64,000 nucleotides of DNA from Brevibacillus sp. JNUCC-41 (GCF_014844095.1 NZ_CP062163.1:2255001-2319000), one strand, 5' to 3'; shown: positions 26,357-36,169, numbered from the stretch's first letter. The notes: generated by a model from the sequence alone, not told the origin. Program-made: numbers and translations.

Positions 26357-27817
26357 ATGTCGTTGTTCGAACAAAAAGTTTCTGAGCTTCATGAACGCTT
26401 ACATAAGAAAGAGATAAGTGTCACTGATCTTGTTAACGAATCGTATAAGCGGATCGGACAGGTAGAGGACAAGGTGAAGGCATTTTTGACACTAGATGAA
26501 GAAAACGCCCGCAGTCAAGCAAAACGATTGGATGATCAATTGGTAAAAGGCGAGAACGAAGGCCCTTTATTTGGTATGCCAATCGGAGTGAAGGATAATA
26601 TTGTCACTAAAAATTTGCGTACGACTTGTGCGAGCAAAATTTTGGAGAACTTTGATCCAATCTATGATGCAACCGTCGTTCAAAAACTACAAAAGGCAGA
26701 AACGGTTACGATCGGAAAATTGAATATGGATGAGTTTGCGATGGGTTCCTCTAATGAGAACTCCGCATTTCAAGCTACACGCAACCCATGGAACACGGAA
26801 TATGTCCCAGGAGGTTCTTCGGGTGGTTCAGCTGCATCTGTCGCTTCCGGTGAAGTCCTATTCTCTTTAGGTTCCGATACGGGTGGTTCGATCCGCCAAC
26901 CAGCTGCATATTGTGGAGTTGTCGGCTTAAAACCTACATATGGACGGGTTTCCCGATTCGGACTTGTAGCTTTTGCGTCTTCATTGGACCAAATTGGACC
27001 TGTCACAAGAACGGTTGAAGATAACGCTTATTTGCTTGAAGCGATTTCAGGTGTAGATCCAATGGATTCGACCTCTGCTAATGTTGACGTGCCGAGTTTT
27101 GTGAATTCATTAACAGGCGATGTTAGAGGATTGAAAATAGCCGTACCTAAAGAATATCTTGGTGAAGGCGTTGGCGAAGAAGCACGTAATTCCGTAATTG
27201 AAGCGTTAAAAGTATTAGAGGGGCTTGGAGCTGAGTGGGAAGAGGTATCCTTGCCGCATTCCAAATATGCCTTAGCTGCCTATTATTTGCTTTCTTCATC
27301 TGAAGCTTCGGCTAACCTTTCACGTTTTGACGGAGTGCGTTTCGGGCATCGTACCGATAATGCAGAAACTCTTATAGAAATGTATAAGCAAACCCGTGCA
27401 GAAGGATTCGGTGACGAAGTGAAGCGCCGTATCATGCTTGGAACGTTCTCCTTAAGTTCCGGTTATTATGATGCTTATTATAAAAAGGCTCAAAAAGTAC
27501 GTACGTTAATCAAAAAAGACTTTGAAGATGTCTTTGAAAAATACGATGTCATCGTTGGGCCGACTACACCTACGCCTGCATTTAAAATTGGTGAGAAGGT
27601 CGACGATCCATTAACGATGTATGCCAATGATATCTTGACGATTCCAGTCAATCTTGCTGGTGTACCGGGTATATCCGTGCCGTGTGGATTCGCAGCGAAT
27701 GGCCTTCCGCTTGGACTGCAAATGATTGGAAAGCATTTTGATGAAAGCACGATTTACCGAGCGGCTCACGCATTTGAGCAAGCAACAGATTTTCATAAAC
27801 AATTTCCTAAGCTGTAA
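26357..27817 (+). CDS. gatA: Amidotransferase subunit GatA
   Basis: GatA is the amidase that releases ammonia from glutamine for transamidation of misacylated Glu-tRNA(Gln) or Asp-tRNA(Asn). The catalytic Ser-cisSer-Lys triad is visible: lysine in PIGVKDNIV (about residue 78), and both serines in [15 protein letters not shown] (about 151-176) with [10 protein letters not shown]. Two ATGs stand in tandem (26354 and 26357); the second gives MSLFEQKV, as in Bacillus homologues, and is better spaced from AGGAGGG. Length 486. Confidence 0.97.
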   Translation: MSLFEQKVSELHERLHKKEISVTDLVNESYKRIGQVEDKVKAFLTLDEENARSQAKRLDDQLVKGENEGPLFGMPIGVKDNIVTKNLRTTCASKILENFDPIYDATVVQKLQKAETVTIGKLNMDEFAMGSSNENSAFQATRNPWNTEYVPGGSSGGSAASVASGEVLFSLGSDTGGSIRQPAAYCGVVGLKPTYGRVSRFGLVAFASSLDQIGPVTRTVEDNAYLLEAISGVDPMDSTSANVDVPSFVNSLTGDVRGLKIAVPKEYLGEGVGEEARNSVIEALKVLEGLGAEWEEVSLPHSKYALAAYYLLSSSEASANLSRFDGVRFGHRTDNAETLIEMYKQTRAEGFGDEVKRRIMLGTFSLSSGYYDAYYKKAQKVRTLIKKDFEDVFEKYDVIVGPTTPTPAFKIGEKVDDPLTMYANDILTIPVNLAGVPGISVPCGFAANGLPLGLQMIGKHFDESTIYRAAHAFEQATDFHKQFPKL

Positions 27818-27829
27818 GGGGTGAAAAAA

Positions 27830-29257
27830 ATGGACTTTGAAACGGTGATTGGTCTAGAAGTACACGTAGAATTAAAAACGGATTCTAAAATTTTCTCGGC
27901 GAGCCCAAACCATTTTGGTGCGGCTCCAAATAGTAACACGACTGTAATCGACCTAGGCTACCCAGGTGTATTGCCTGTCGTCAATAAAAAGGCTGTTGAT
28001 TTTGCAATGAAGGCTGCAATTGCCTTGAATTGCGAAGTGGCGGAAATTACGAAATTCGACCGGAAAAACTATTTTTACCCGGACAATCCTAAAGCATACC
28101 AAATTTCACAGTTCGATCAGCCGATCGGTGAGCATGGCTGGATTGAGATCGAAGTGGGCGGCAAGAAAAAGAAAATTGGCATTACCCGGATTCATATGGA
28201 AGAGGATGCTGGAAAGCTGACACATAAAGGGAACTATTCACTTTGTGATTATAACCGCCAAGGTACGCCACTTGTTGAAATCGTATCTGAACCGGATATC
28301 ACTTCCCCGGAAGAAGCTTATGCTTATCTGGAAAAGTTGAAATCGATCATTCAATACACAGGAGTTTCCGATTGTAAAATGGAAGAAGGCTCACTTCGCT
28401 GTGATGCAAACATTTCCTTGAAACCTATCGGGCAAAAGGAATTCGGTACGAAAACCGAATTGAAAAACTTGAACTCATTCAACTTTGTCCGCAAAGGATT
28501 GGAGCATGAAGAAATCCGCCAAGCGGAAATCTTGAATGAAGGCGGCATAATCGAACAGGAAACACGCCGGTTCGATGAAGCTACAGGCAGAACGGTACTA
28601 ATGCGAATTAAGGAAGGCTCCGATGATTATCGTTACTTCCCGGAACCGGACTTATTGACAATCCATATCGATGAAGAATGGAAAGCACGTATTGCTGCCG
28701 AGATTCCGGAACTTCCGGATGCCCGAAAAAAACGCTATGTCGAAGAATTCGGCTTACCTGAATATGATGCAGCCGTTTTGACGGTAACGAAAGAAAGTGC
28801 CGATTTCTTTGAAGCGACAGTTGCTTCAGGCGCGGATGCGAAACTAGCATCAAACTGGATCATGGGTGAGGTTTCTGCTTTCTTGAATGCAGAAGGAAAA
28901 GAGCTGCATGATGTCAAATTGACTGCCGAATCGTTGGCTGGAATGATCAAGCTGATTGAAGATGGCACGATTTCTTCTAAAATCGCGAAAAAAGTTTTCA
29001 AAGAATTGATTGAAAACGGCGGGGATGCTGAAACGATCGTCAAGGAGAAGGGACTAGTCCAAATTTCCGATGAAGGCGCATTGCTTACAGCCGTTGAAGA
29101 AGCTTTGAATAATAACCCGCAATCAATTGAAGATTTTAAGGCCGGTAAACAAAAAGCAATCGGCTTCCTTGTCGGACAGATCATGAAAGCGACAAAAGGA
29201 CAGGCCAATCCACAGCTTGTTAATAAAATTTTGGTGGAAGAAATCAATAAACGTTAA
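27830..29257 (+). CDS. gatB: Amidotransferase subunit GatB
   Basis: GatB phosphorylates and amidates the misacylated tRNA, receiving ammonia from GatA. The 475-residue protein has the N-terminal cradle fold ([35 protein letters not shown] in part), the ATP/Mg site and a C-terminal YqeY-like tail domain that reads the tRNA. The ATG at 27830 follows AAGGGGTG. Together with GatA and GatC it suggests that this organism forms Gln-tRNA(Gln) indirectly, as Bacillus does. Confidence 0.97.
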   Translation: MDFETVIGLEVHVELKTDSKIFSASPNHFGAAPNSNTTVIDLGYPGVLPVVNKKAVDFAMKAAIALNCEVAEITKFDRKNYFYPDNPKAYQISQFDQPIGEHGWIEIEVGGKKKKIGITRIHMEEDAGKLTHKGNYSLCDYNRQGTPLVEIVSEPDITSPEEAYAYLEKLKSIIQYTGVSDCKMEEGSLRCDANISLKPIGQKEFGTKTELKNLNSFNFVRKGLEHEEIRQAEILNEGGIIEQETRRFDEATGRTVLMRIKEGSDDYRYFPEPDLLTIHIDEEWKARIAAEIPELPDARKKRYVEEFGLPEYDAAVLTVTKESADFFEATVASGADAKLASNWIMGEVSAFLNAEGKELHDVKLTAESLAGMIKLIEDGTISSKIAKKVFKELIENGGDAETIVKEKGLVQISDEGALLTAVEEALNNNPQSIEDFKAGKQKAIGFLVGQIMKATKGQANPQLVNKILVEEINKR

Positions 29258-29262
29258 TATTG

Positions 29263-29295
29263 ACCGTATCACTTTTAAAGTGGTACGGTTTTCTC
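29263..29295 (+). terminator. Terminator after gatB
   Basis: ACCGTATCACTT pairs with AAGTGGTACGGT (one wobble) around TTA, followed by TTTTCTC. Confidence 0.85.
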
Positions 29296-29352
29296 TTGAT
29301 TAAGAAAAGAGTTACCGTGAAAAGGCGGAAAAATATTTTTGATTTTTTTTTG

Positions 29353-29388
29353 AGTTATCTGTAGGGGTAACTCCTTTTTGTGCGTCTA
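29353..29388 (+). promoter_or_regulatory. Hairpin and possible ECF promoter before the sigma gene
   Basis: GAGTTATC pairs with GGTAACTC across a short loop and is followed by CTTTTTG, a weak terminator-like structure. Overlapping it, CGTCTA at 29383-29388 resembles the -10 of ECF sigma promoters, and TGTAGG 17 bases upstream is a poor match to a -35 of the TGAAAC/TGTAAC type. Auto-regulation is therefore possible but weakly supported. Confidence 0.3.
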
Positions 29389-29422
29389 TTACATGAATGA
29401 TTAAAGGAAAGGAGGAAGAGAA

Positions 29423-29965
29423 GTGACGGATGAGTTAGTTGAAAAGGTAAGGGCTGGGAATGAGCATGCATTCCGAATGTTGATTGAAACATATAAACAG
29501 ACGATTTATAGGACTGTCTATTCCGTCTTGCGGAATCAAAAGGATGCAGAAGATGTTACCCAGGAAGTCTTTATCAAAATCTACACCTCTCTTCCTCAAT
29601 ATAAGAACCAAGGCTTCAAAACCTGGATTACCCGAATTGCGGTCAATCATGCTATCGATCTAAAGAGAAAGAGGGAACGTCAAAAGGAAGATTTGCAGGA
29701 AGAACATTCATCGGAAGCTAATTTGGGCTTAACGGATGATGCCGAGGCCGTATTCTTTCGGAATGAAAGGCGAAAGCAAGTATTACGGAAGCTGAATGAC
29801 ATTCCAGAGGGATATCGGGATGTTGTATATAGCTATTACATAAAGGAAAAGACATTCAAGCAAATTGCAGAGGAACAGCAGATTCAAGTGAAATCTGTGG
29901 AGGTAAAGCTATATCGGGCAAGAAATTGGATGAGAAAACATTGGAAAGAGGAGGATTTTTCATGA
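29423..29965 (+). CDS. ECF-family RNA polymerase sigma factor
   Basis: A 180-residue group IV sigma factor with only regions 2 and 4. Region 2 is seen in YRTVYSVLRNQKDAEDVTQEVFIKIY and WITRIAVNHAIDLKR (about 30-85); region 4 in IPEGYRDVVYSYYIKEKTFKQIAEEQ and VKSVEVKLYRARNWMRK (about 130-175). The start is GTG at 29423 after GGAGGAAGAG. Its stop overlaps the next gene, a membrane anti-sigma factor, as ATGA. I cannot assign it to a named Bacillus sigma such as SigV, SigX or YlaC; the downstream genes differ from those operons. Confidence 0.93.
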   Translation: MTDELVEKVRAGNEHAFRMLIETYKQTIYRTVYSVLRNQKDAEDVTQEVFIKIYTSLPQYKNQGFKTWITRIAVNHAIDLKRKRERQKEDLQEEHSSEANLGLTDDAEAVFFRNERRKQVLRKLNDIPEGYRDVVYSYYIKEKTFKQIAEEQQIQVKSVEVKLYRARNWMRKHWKEEDFS

Positions 29966-30435
29966 ATCATGTTCCTGAAGCAGAATGGGTTGCATATTTG
30001 GCAGATGAAATACCAGAGGCTCTAAAAATTGAATATGAAAATCATCTATACTCCTGTGACAAGTGTTTGTCCGCCTATATGGAAGCGATGGAAATAGAAG
30101 AAATCAGTCAGGGCATTGAAGGATTTGATATTGATATTGCAGGTCCTGTCATGGACTCGATTAGCCGATTGAAAGTTGGCTCTGTTGAAGGGGAAAAGCA
30201 ACACCGAAAAGAGAAATCACTTCGGACGATAACAAGACATTACCTGATTGCTGCCGGGTTTACGATCTTATTGATGGCAGGCGGAGTATTTCAATCATTG
30301 ACAGAATACATGGATTCTGTGGAATCAAGCAGTGAAAAGGAAACGCAGTCCTTAACCGAGGGACTTATTGATAAAACATTTAATTGGATGGAAACTATCG
30401 AAAAGAAAAATAAGGAGGGGTTTAGAAATGAATAA
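29962..30435 (+). CDS. Membrane anti-sigma factor
   Basis: A 157-residue protein with a cytoplasmic N-terminal domain of zinc-anti-sigma type: the pattern EAEWVAYLADEIPE, then ENHLYSCDKCLSAYMEA supplies H-x3-C-x2-C near residues 30-36. One membrane helix follows (HYLIAAGFTILLMAGGVF, about 94-111), with a short outer tail. Such proteins hold the ECF sigma until a cell-envelope signal. The start overlaps the sigma stop by 4 bases after GAGGAGG; the end overlaps the next gene by 8. Confidence 0.88.
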   Translation: MNHVPEAEWVAYLADEIPEALKIEYENHLYSCDKCLSAYMEAMEIEEISQGIEGFDIDIAGPVMDSISRLKVGSVEGEKQHRKEKSLRTITRHYLIAAGFTILLMAGGVFQSLTEYMDSVESSSEKETQSLTEGLIDKTFNWMETIEKKNKEGFRNE

Positions 30436-31498
30436 AAGTCCGGTTTTAGCTTTTTTATTATCTTTTCTGCCAGGTTTCGGACATTTTTACCTAGGAAAGA
30501 AATATAAAGGGTTATTTTATTTTCTTGCCACGGCTGGATTGGGGCTTGGTGGTCTTCTTCTTTCGTTGATCAGTCAATCGGATGCGTTTCTGGCTTTTTC
30601 CATTATTGGAATGGTGTTTTATTTCATCAGTATATTTGATCTGGTGGTCACCTCACTGAGGAACCCTAAAAGTGAAGAGGATGTAGGGGGAATGGCAGAT
30701 CAGCCGGAAACGGAAAGATTTTATGTAATCATCCTATCATTCGTTCCTGGATTAGGGCATTTTCAGCTGGGCCTCATGAATCGTGGACTTATTTTTCTCA
30801 TAGGCTTTTTAGGCCTTGGCATCATGGTGATATTTATCAGTGTGATGACACAAATGGAAGGTCTGTTAATTTTCATGGCACTATTGCCTGTTATCTGGAT
30901 TTACAGCTTTTTTGATTCTGTTCAACAGCTGAATAAAAAGCAAAGGGGTGAGGAGCTTATCGATCGGACCGTTTTGGAAGATTTCGAGGAGAGGCGGGAA
31001 TCCGGGAAGAAGAGTAAATCGGTCGCGACTTTATTCGCTATTTTCCCTGGTGCAGGTCACTTATATTTGGGGCTGCAAAAACGTGGGATACAATTGATGG
31101 CCGGCTTTTTATTCGCCATTTATATACTGGATTTACTCCGGTTAGGCTTCTTCTTTTTCCTTATTCCGATTATCTGGTTTTATAGTTTTTTTGATGGATT
31201 GCAAAAAGCCTCAAAAATGGAAGAGGGTCCAGTAGAAGATACGCCCATCATTTCTGGAATGGTCAATCATCAAAAATGGGTAGGATTGGGGTTGGTGGGA
31301 CTTGGAATCTACTTCTTGGCCAGTAATATAATCGTCCCGGCCATTGCCCCTCATTTAGATGAATGGATTGGAAGCAACTTGGAATACTGGTTTAGAGATT
31401 ATTTTCAAAAAGGGCTTGTATGTATCCTTCTTATAGGCGGGGGAATCAAATTGCTGTCGGGAAGTAAAAAAGGGAGAGCCAAGGAGGAGACAAAATGA
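30428..31498 (+). CDS. Polytopic membrane protein with three PGxGHxxLG repeats
   Basis: A 356-residue membrane protein. Its main feature is a threefold internal repeat, each starting with a charged edge and a motif of the form F-x-PG-x-GH-x-x-LG: FLPGFGHFYLGKKYKG (about 13-28), FVPGLGHFQLGLMNRG (about 104-119) and FPGAGHLYLGLQKRG (about 206-220), each followed by two helices. The motif recalls TM2-type hairpin domains. A last part with two helices resembles LiaI/DUF5668-like segments. Made from the same mRNA as the ECF sigma and anti-sigma. Role not known; a sensor or effector at the membrane is a reasonable guess. Confidence 0.7.
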   Translation: MNKSPVLAFLLSFLPGFGHFYLGKKYKGLFYFLATAGLGLGGLLLSLISQSDAFLAFSIIGMVFYFISIFDLVVTSLRNPKSEEDVGGMADQPETERFYVIILSFVPGLGHFQLGLMNRGLIFLIGFLGLGIMVIFISVMTQMEGLLIFMALLPVIWIYSFFDSVQQLNKKQRGEELIDRTVLEDFEERRESGKKSKSVATLFAIFPGAGHLYLGLQKRGIQLMAGFLFAIYILDLLRLGFFFFLIPIIWFYSFFDGLQKASKMEEGPVEDTPIISGMVNHQKWVGLGLVGLGIYFLASNIIVPAIAPHLDEWIGSNLEYWFRDYFQKGLVCILLIGGGIKLLSGSKKGRAKEETK

Positions 31499-32421
31499 GA
31501 ACATGGAGAGTCGGAACGATTTCAATGGGGATCTCCCTGGTTGGTTTGGGTTTGGTTTTACTGGTTTCTCAAATTGCGGATATGAATTTGACGACGATTC
31601 TGCTATCATGGTGGCCGTTGCTGTTCATTATCTTGGGTGGAGAGATTCTACTCTATATTTATTTTTCGAGAAAAGAAAGTTCTTTTGTAAAGTATGATAT
31701 TCTTAGCATTCTTTTCGTGGGATTGCTTGGAACGACGGGAATAGTTTTAATTCTGCTAACATCAAGCGGATTGATGGATCAAGTCAGGGCTGCCGTGAAT
31801 AGTGAAGAGAAAACGGTCAATTTGCCTGGTTTCAATCAAAACGCAGGGAAAGGCATACAGAGAGTTGTCCTGGACTCTGGTACATACCCATTGACTATTG
31901 AAAGTGGAAATGACGGAAAAGTTTCCGTTTTTGGAACATATGGTGAGCGGGTAATGAAAGATGCTGATACGTTGTTGAAGAAGGCGGAAGATTATTTACT
32001 CGTTGAGAGAAGTGGTGATACGCTTTATATTAGCTTCAAGGATTTGCCGAGTCAAAATGGACTTTTGGACAGTGGTGCAAAGAATCTTAAGGCAACTCTT
32101 ATAATCCCTGCTGAGTTGGCAGTGGAGATAGACGGACAAAGTACCGATCTTGTCTTGAAGCCTAGAAAACTCTTGAATGACTGGAGTGTGAAGGATAGCG
32201 GAAATCTAAGTGTATTCCTTCAGGATAATAGTGATATCAAGATAGATGCTAGAGGGGTCGAGGAATTTGAGGGTCCAAAGAATGGCTGGAAGATGACTGA
32301 AGTGAAAGAAGAAACAAGTGAAGAAGGCATTGTAAAGAAGAATGGGTTATTCAATATGGGTAAAGGGAAACATACTTTAACGGTTACCGATACATTTAAT
32401 GTGAATGTTCAATATCCATGA
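31495..32421 (+). CDS. Membrane protein with LiaF-like helices and adhesin-like C-terminal domain
   Basis: A 308-residue protein. Three N-terminal membrane segments (MGISLVGLGLVLLVSQIA, ILLSWWPLLFIILGGEILLY, LSILFVGLLGTTGIVLIL) resemble the DUF5668/LiaF-like membrane region, including the LSWWPLLFIILGGE motif. The remaining 200 residues are outside, beta-rich, and fit the DUF4097-type repeat domain. The start overlaps the preceding stop by 4 bases after GGAGGAG. LiaF-type proteins regulate envelope-stress kinases in Bacillus; here the partner would be the ECF system, which is an inference. Confidence 0.7.
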   Translation: MRTWRVGTISMGISLVGLGLVLLVSQIADMNLTTILLSWWPLLFIILGGEILLYIYFSRKESSFVKYDILSILFVGLLGTTGIVLILLTSSGLMDQVRAAVNSEEKTVNLPGFNQNAGKGIQRVVLDSGTYPLTIESGNDGKVSVFGTYGERVMKDADTLLKKAEDYLLVERSGDTLYISFKDLPSQNGLLDSGAKNLKATLIIPAELAVEIDGQSTDLVLKPRKLLNDWSVKDSGNLSVFLQDNSDIKIDARGVEEFEGPKNGWKMTEVKEETSEEGIVKKNGLFNMGKGKHTLTVTDTFNVNVQYP

Positions 32422-32497
32422 AATCATTTACTAGAATAAAATTGTAAAAAGCATTATAATTTCCCTGATACGATTTCTGGTAAAATGCAAAAGATAC

Positions 32498-32523
32498 GGA
32501 CCGAAATACGGTCCTCTTTTTTT
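32498..32523 (+). terminator. Terminator of the ECF operon
   Basis: GGACCG-AAATA-CGGTCC followed by TCTTTTTTTTT, 77 bases after the last gene of the operon. Confidence 0.85.
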
Positions 32524-32596
32524 CGAATATTGCTTTTCATGTAACGAAGGATTAAGATGTAAATTATGGAATCAATATGTATAAGGATGATGGGAA

Positions 32597-33511
32597 ATGA
32601 AAAGAGCAAGGTTGATTTACAACCCGACTTCGGGCCGGGAAGCCATTAAGAGAAGCCTGCCAGGTGTGCTAGCAAAACTTGAAGAAGCTGGTTATGAAGC
32701 TTCTGCACATGCGACGACCGGCGCTGGGGATGCGACGAAAGCGGCTAAGATAGCGATTGAACGCGGCTATGATATAGTTATTGCAGCAGGGGGCGACGGT
32801 ACGATTTATGAGGTTGTTAATGGACTGGCCACTGCAGAGAAACGTCCGAAACTAGGAATCATTCCGACGGGAACGACTAATGATTTCGCGCGGGCGCTGC
32901 ATTTACCGAAGACGATCGAAGGGGCGGCGGAAATTATTGCCGGTGGGCATACGATGCCAGTCGATATTGGAAAAATGAATGATAAGTATTTCATCAATAT
33001 TGCTGGCGGAGGCAGATTGACCGAATTGACCTACGACGTGCCGATCAAGCTGAAAACCATGCTTGGTCAGCTAGCCTACTATATTAAAGGAATTGAAATG
33101 CTTCCTTCAATTAAGCCGACGGAAGTTTCTATTGAATATGATGGAAAGATTTTTGAAGGAGAGATCATGCTTTTCTTGGTGGCTAACACAAATTCGGTAG
33201 GCGGCTTCGAGAAACTGGCTCCTGACGCCTCTTTGAATGATGGGATGTTCACGTTGCTTATTTTGAAAAAGGCAAACCTCGCAGATATTGTCCGTGTCGC
33301 TACATTGGCAATGCGCGGTGAGCATATCCATGATAAGAATGTCATTTATGAAAAAGCCAACCGAATTAAAGTACATGCCAAAAAGGACATGATGCTTAAT
33401 TTGGATGGGGAATTTGGCGGGATGGCCCCAGCTGAATTCGTAAATCAGTACCGCCATTTTGATGTATTCATCCCGCAAGGAATACTGCCGGACGATCCGG
33501 CAAATAAATAG
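32597..33511 (+). CDS. dagK: Diacylglycerol kinase DagK (DgkB)
   Basis: DagK phosphorylates diacylglycerol from lipoteichoic acid turnover back to phosphatidic acid. The 304-residue soluble kinase has the family signature AAGGDGTIYEVVNGL (about 63-77), LGIIPTGTTNDFARAL (about 92-107) and a C-terminal beta-sandwich domain with LNLDGEFGG. The start follows GATGGGAAATG-type sequence with GATGGG as the site. It matches YerQ of B. subtilis, which likewise precedes the rRNA methyltransferase gene (yefA/rlmCD). Confidence 0.96.
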   Translation: MKRARLIYNPTSGREAIKRSLPGVLAKLEEAGYEASAHATTGAGDATKAAKIAIERGYDIVIAAGGDGTIYEVVNGLATAEKRPKLGIIPTGTTNDFARALHLPKTIEGAAEIIAGGHTMPVDIGKMNDKYFINIAGGGRLTELTYDVPIKLKTMLGQLAYYIKGIEMLPSIKPTEVSIEYDGKIFEGEIMLFLVANTNSVGGFEKLAPDASLNDGMFTLLILKKANLADIVRVATLAMRGEHIHDKNVIYEKANRIKVHAKKDMMLNLDGEFGGMAPAEFVNQYRHFDVFIPQGILPDDPANK

Positions 33512-33514
33512 GGT

Positions 33515-33543
33515 GAAAGGGCCGCTGAATCTGGTGGCCTTTT
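33515..33543 (+). terminator. Weak hairpin after dagK
   Basis: AAAGGGCC and GGCCTTT pair around a loop of about a dozen bases, followed by only a few T residues (TTTTCAG). It may attenuate read-through into the acetyltransferase gene. Confidence 0.45.
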
Positions 33544-33573
33544 CAGTTTAATAAAGCAAGGAGAATTGCAAAC

Positions 33574-34149
33574 ATGTATATCAGGAAAGCGACACCGGAA
33601 GATGCGGACAAGGCAGCCGTATTGACCCGGTTAGCGATTAAGGAAATTGCAGAAGTTTTGACAGGCGAAACGGAAGAAGAAAGAATACTTTCCGTTCTTG
33701 CTGATTTGTTCAGGAAAAGCGGGAATCGGATCAGTTATGAAAATACCCTTGTCAGTGAACATGATGGACAAGTATCTGGATTGATCATTGCTTACCATGG
33801 CAAGGATGCCGAAAGTTTGGATGAACCGATAGTGAAACAATTAAGGATGAAAATGAAAGACCCTAGCGTTACGCTCGATAAGGAAGCGGAAATGAGGGAC
33901 TTTTATTTGGATACTGTGTCCGTTGACCCGAATTTTCAAGGAAAAGGAATTGGTAGTGCACTGATTCAATATGTAGAGGGGTACGCTAAACAGAAGGGAT
34001 ATCCAAGAATTTCTTTAGTCGTTGAAAATGAAAATGAAGCGGCGAATCGTCTCTATAGCAGATTAGGATATAGGGAAATGAAGACCATTTCGATTAGCTC
34101 CCATGAATTTCGCTATATGGTGAAGAAAATAGAAGAACCCCCTGTTTAA
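33574..34149 (+). CDS. GNAT-family N-acetyltransferase
   Basis: A 191-residue acetyltransferase. The acetyl-CoA binding motif A is in YLDTVSVDPNFQGKGIGSALI (quoted to its glycine loop QGKGIGS, about residues 128-134), followed by VENENEAANRLYSRLGYREM of motif B. The N-terminal region MYIRKATPEDADKAAVLT is typical of the family. The start follows AAGGAG. The substrate cannot be told from sequence. A terminator overlaps its last codons. Confidence 0.9.
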   Translation: MYIRKATPEDADKAAVLTRLAIKEIAEVLTGETEEERILSVLADLFRKSGNRISYENTLVSEHDGQVSGLIIAYHGKDAESLDEPIVKQLRMKMKDPSVTLDKEAEMRDFYLDTVSVDPNFQGKGIGSALIQYVEGYAKQKGYPRISLVVENENEAANRLYSRLGYREMKTISISSHEFRYMVKKIEEPPV

Positions 34150-34165
34150 CAGGGGGTCCTTTTTA
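34137..34165 (+). terminator. Terminator at the end of the acetyltransferase gene
   Basis: ACCCCCTG-TTTAA-CAGGGGGT followed by CCTTTTT; it begins within the last codons of the gene. Confidence 0.9.
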
Positions 34166-34193
34166 GTCATTTGAAATTTGGCACTGAATGCGA

Positions 34194-34412
34194 TTACATT
34201 TGCTGCCCGTTCATGGCTGCCCAATCAGAGTAAACTCCGGTGCCATTACAGCCGGGACAGTCGTGTATATCGGAAAAATGATATTCCGTAGGTACGAAGG
34301 AGCTGTATCCACGTCCGTAACAATCTGGACAGAGGCCTTTTTCCTCCATACTTGCTCGGTGTTTTTCTAACCTTGTAGCATTCCAGGCTGATATAGAGTT
34401 AAATAAACCCAT
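34194..34412 (-). CDS. Zinc-ribbon microprotein (two CxxCxGxG motifs)
   Basis: A 72-residue protein with CPDCYGRGYS (about 28-37) and CPGCNGTGVY (about 52-61), two DnaJ-like CxxCxGxG half-sites that should bind one zinc ion. The N-terminal MGLFNSISAWNATRLEKHR is amphipathic. The start is supported by GAGGTGAGGAA. I do not recognise a named family. The DnaJ type of knuckle suggests a chaperone-like, redox or RNA/protein-binding adapter, but nothing more can be said. Confidence 0.75.
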   Translation of the reverse strand: MGLFNSISAWNATRLEKHRASMEEKGLCPDCYGRGYSSFVPTEYHFSDIHDCPGCNGTGVYSDWAAMNGQQM

Positions 34413-34601
34413 TTCCTCACCTCATCTGTTTTTCCTTATTTTTCATTTTTTAATGAACTTTTATACATGGAACTATGAAAAATCCGTAATTCCTTCCACT
34501 ATATTTTTATGAAAACAAGAGTAAATTGGTGAGTGGTTTTGTGGCAAGGCCTCTATTGTGGTAAAATACAGGCTAGCATAAAAAAGAAAAGAGAAGATGA
34601 T

Positions 34602-35972
34602 ATGAAAAAAACAGCACCGGTTGCTAAAAATGATATTATAGAGGTTTTATTTGAAGATTTAACACATGAAGGAGCTGGCGTCGCTAAAGTCGATGGCTAC
34701 CCGATCTTTGTTCAGAGCGCCCTTCCAGGTGAAAAAGCAAAAATTAAAGTGATGAAGGCCAATAAAGGTTATGGCTTCGGACGCTTGATGGAGATTATCG
34801 AAAACAGTCCTTACCGGGTTGAGGTCACGACTGAAGATTACCATAAATACGGTGGTTGTCAGCTGCAGCATATGAGCTATGAAGGACAGTTGGAATTCAA
34901 GGAAAGGCAAGTGCGTGAAGTGATGACACGCATTGGGAAACTTGAGGATGTGAAGGTTCACCCGATCATCGGGATGGAGAACCCGACCCATTATCGTAAT
35001 AAGGCGCAAGTCCCTGTTGGTGAAAAGGATGGCAAGCTAATAGCAGGGTTCTTCAAACCGCGGACACATGAAATTGTTGAAACGAAAGAAAGCATTATCC
35101 AAAATGAAGTGGTCAATGAAGCCGTTCAAGTTGTTAAAGAAATTTTCAGTAAGCTTGGTATCCCTGCTTACAATGAAGAGGCACATAAAGGTGTATTGCG
35201 GCACATCATGGCCCGTTATGGCAAGCAAACAGGTGAATTAATGATCGTTCTCGTTACAAGAACGAAAAGTATTCCTTTCATCGAAACAATCGTGAAGGAA
35301 ATCGTTGAACGTCTTCCTCAAGTGAAATCCATCGTTCAAAACGTGAATTCCAAGAAAACGAATGTTATCTTAGGCGATAAAATGACTGTACTATGGGGCG
35401 ACGAAGTTATTCATGATATGATCGGTGATGTGAAATTTGCGATATCAGCAAAATCATTCTATCAAATCAATCCGGACCAAACGAAAGTCCTTTATGATAA
35501 AGCTCTTGACTATGCAGGGCTGACTGGTGAAGAAACGGTGATTGATGCCTATTGCGGCATTGGAACCATCTCTTTATTTTTAGCTAAAAAAGCGAAAAAA
35601 GTAATCGGTGTCGAAGTGGTCGAAGAAGCGATAGATGACGCACGCCGCAACGCTGAATTGAATGATATCTCAAATGCTGAATTCATGGTTGGCGATGCAG
35701 GTAACGTTATTGCTGAATGGTATCAAAAGGGCAACACTGCAGATGTCATCGTTGTGGATCCTCCTCGCAAAGGTTGTGAAGAGTCCCTACTGAATACGAT
35801 CATCGAGATGAAGCCAAATAAAGTCGTATACGTATCATGCAACCCAGGCACTCTGGCGCGTGATCTTCATATCTTGGAAGAGGGTGGATATAAAGCAGTT
35901 GATATCCAGCCTGTCGATATGTTCCCAATGACGACACATGTTGAAAATGTAGTGTTATTAGAATTGAAATGA
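34602..35972 (+). CDS. rlmCD: 23S rRNA (uracil-C5)-methyltransferase RlmCD
   Basis: A 456-residue SAM-dependent m5U methyltransferase. The N-terminal TRAM domain (about 10-65) is followed by a TrmA-like linker and the Rossmann domain. Motifs seen: [26 protein letters not shown] for [16 protein letters not shown] and the nucleophile cysteine in [13 protein letters not shown] (about 412). In B. subtilis RlmCD modifies both U747 and U1939 of 23S rRNA. It lacks the N-terminal four-cysteine Fe-S motif of E. coli RumA as far as I can see. The ATG at 34602 follows AGAGAAGATG; the longer reading frame upstream has no homology. Confidence 0.93.
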   Translation: MKKTAPVAKNDIIEVLFEDLTHEGAGVAKVDGYPIFVQSALPGEKAKIKVMKANKGYGFGRLMEIIENSPYRVEVTTEDYHKYGGCQLQHMSYEGQLEFKERQVREVMTRIGKLEDVKVHPIIGMENPTHYRNKAQVPVGEKDGKLIAGFFKPRTHEIVETKESIIQNEVVNEAVQVVKEIFSKLGIPAYNEEAHKGVLRHIMARYGKQTGELMIVLVTRTKSIPFIETIVKEIVERLPQVKSIVQNVNSKKTNVILGDKMTVLWGDEVIHDMIGDVKFAISAKSFYQINPDQTKVLYDKALDYAGLTGEETVIDAYCGIGTISLFLAKKAKKVIGVEVVEEAIDDARRNAELNDISNAEFMVGDAGNVIAEWYQKGNTADVIVVDPPRKGCEESLLNTIIEMKPNKVVYVSCNPGTLARDLHILEEGGYKAVDIQPVDMFPMTTHVENVVLLELK

Positions 35973-35979
35973 TGGAATG

Positions 35980-36016
35980 GGGCCCGGTCTAAATGACCGG
36001 GCCCTACAGTTTTTTT
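35980..36016 (+). terminator. Terminator after rlmCD
   Basis: GGGCCCGGTC-TAAAT-GACCGGGCCC, a perfect 10-base stem, then TACAGTTTTTTT. Its core is shared with the hairpin at 36291-36319. Confidence 0.85.
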
Positions 36017-36032
36017 GGCTTGTACAATTTGA

Positions 36033-36169
36033 ACATTGATTTCCGCTCCAGGCACTCGCTTTCCGCGGGCAATCAGGGAGCCTCCTCGGCCTGCGCTTGC
36101 GGGGGGGGGCTCCCCCAGACGCGCTTTTTTAAGCAGAAGTCTCTCATACCCGCTCCAATCCACTTTGTT
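36033..36169. repeat. Bacillus-type intergenic repeat, MITE-like
   Basis: The segment starts TTGATTTCCGCTCCAGGCAC..., continues GCTTTCCGCGGGC and GAGCCTCCTCGG, and ends CCGCTCCAATCCACTTTG. This is the layout of a GC-rich imperfectly palindromic element scattered between genes in many Bacillus-group genomes, with terminal GATTGGAGCGG-like inverted ends. Its composition differs sharply from the AT-rich surroundings and it has no reading frame of its own. A run of nine G residues near 36102 is unusual. Confidence 0.75.

Noticed and set aside
29353..29388. Strong ECF autoregulatory promoter
   Set aside because: The -10-like CGTCTA is present but the -35 at proper spacing is poor, so I list it only as weak.
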